7,299 bases of DNA from Planctomycetota bacterium (GTDB lineage: Bacteria; Planctomycetota; Phycisphaerae; Sedimentisphaerales; Anaerobacaceae): contig JAPLMV010000171.1 in NCBI GenBank assembly GCA_026386835.1, forward strand, positions 1 through 7,299. The letters run 5' to 3'. The notes under the pieces are model-generated. The model searched no databases. It was not told where the DNA came from and saw only the letters and a list, made by a program, of their open reading frames with translations. A program made the position numbers and the translations under genes. Position 1 is the stretch's first letter; the number at the start of each line of letters is the position of its first letter. This document shows, piece by piece, positions 6,835 through 7,299 of this stretch.

Positions 6835-7299
6835 CTAAGAGTTAATCGGCAAAGTTGCCGGAATGATTACAGTCAAATATTGCGTTTCTTCAAGAAATTG
6901 CATCTTACCTTCGTAGATAGCAGGAATAACAATTGTTTCGCCTGCCTTGAAATCAACCGAATGGCTGTCTTTTCCGATAATGCTGCCGCTGCCCTGGAGG
7001 ATAATCAAAACCTTCAAATTTTCAGGGGAAAGCAGGGTTTCGCATCCTTTTTCCTGATGGCCCTTATCCACCTTGAAATATTTACAATCAACCAGCCTGC
7101 CGACCGTTGTTACTGACAGATTGTCGTTTGACCAGTCAAAGTGTATGCTTTCGAGAGCTTCTTTTATATGCAGTTGACGCGGTTTGCCCGTTTGATCGAG
7201 CCGTCCCCAATCGAAAATCCGAAAAGTGGTATCAGAAGGCATTTGAATTTCAGCTATCAATAATCCTGGGCCAATGGCATGTACCGTGCCAGCCGGCAA
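6835..7299 (-). CDS. manA: Mannose-6-phosphate isomerase, class I (C-terminal part; continues beyond window)
   Basis: This enzyme interconverts mannose 6-phosphate and fructose 6-phosphate, feeding GDP-mannose and thus glycan synthesis, or mannose use. The visible 154 codons begin inside the gene; the first codon is TTG read within the frame, not a start. The segment opens with LPAGTVHAIGPGLLIAEIQ. The His at position 7 corresponds to a zinc ligand of type I isomerases (His285 in the Candida albicans enzyme). SDTTFRIFDWGR (22-33) carries the conserved active-site arginine (Arg27 here). The remaining part has the beta-rich cupin character of the second jelly roll, with GSGSIIGKD and FKAGETIVIPA. 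The short C-terminus suggests the compact bacterial form of about 315 residues, as in Bacillus subtilis ManA. The stop is TAG at 6835-6837. Catalysis cannot be judged fully because the metal-binding N-terminal half is outside the window. Confidence 0.92.
   Translation of the reverse strand: MPAGTVHAIGPGLLIAEIQMPSDTTFRIFDWGRLDQTGKPRQLHIKEALESIHFDWSNDNLSVTTVGRLVDCKYFKVDKGHQEKGCETLLSPENLKVLIILQGSGSIIGKDSHSVDFKAGETIVIPAIYEGKMQFLEETQYLTVIIPATLPINS

Overview
This window appears to come from a diderm bacterial chromosome. Two lipoproteins (one a cell-wall amidase), Shine-Dalgarno-led genes and dapB (diaminopimelate/lysine pathway) support that. The lipoprotein type, the unusual subtilase and a CACAGCCG/CGGCTGTG hairpin fit Planctomycetota (Phycisphaerae-like), but this is a low-confidence inference from memory. 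The rRNA would settle it.

Layout. Positions 1-933 (+) hold the 3' end of an rRNA operon: about 683 nt of 23S rRNA, a spacer of about 140 nt without a tRNA, and a 5S rRNA, closed by a strong intrinsic terminator (938-976). Facing it on the minus strand is a compact cluster, read from 5032 down to 997: dapB, then a secreted subtilisin-like protein with two BamE-like repeats in front of the peptidase domain, then a NodI/DrrA-type ABC ATPase, then its NodJ/DrrB-type ABC-2 permease. Spacings are 21 nt, 1 nt and a 14-nt overlap, so the four are probably one transcription unit. The permease is broken: about 35 residues containing the second membrane helix are missing and the reading frame shifts at the same point (near 1506-1515).

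A divergent promoter region (about 5033-5230) separates dapB from a plus-strand glycine-zipper lipoprotein gene (5231-5653). That gene ends in a region with two hairpins: a perfect 8-bp stem that looks like a dispersed REP-type element, and an intrinsic terminator (5753-5786) shared with the convergent amidase gene. The amidase (5816-6745, minus) is an N-acetylmuramoyl-L-alanine amidase lipoprotein with all Amidase_3 zinc and catalytic residues. Upstream of it on the same strand is the C-terminal half of a class I mannose-6-phosphate isomerase, cut by the window edge.

Functionally, dapB, the amidase and the lipoprotein are ordinary cell-envelope genes. The least ordinary part is the BamE-repeat subtilase translationally linked to an ABC-2 exporter: a possible envelope export/processing unit whose permease is disrupted in this copy. 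No CRISPR array, insertion sequence, phage gene or integrase was seen.
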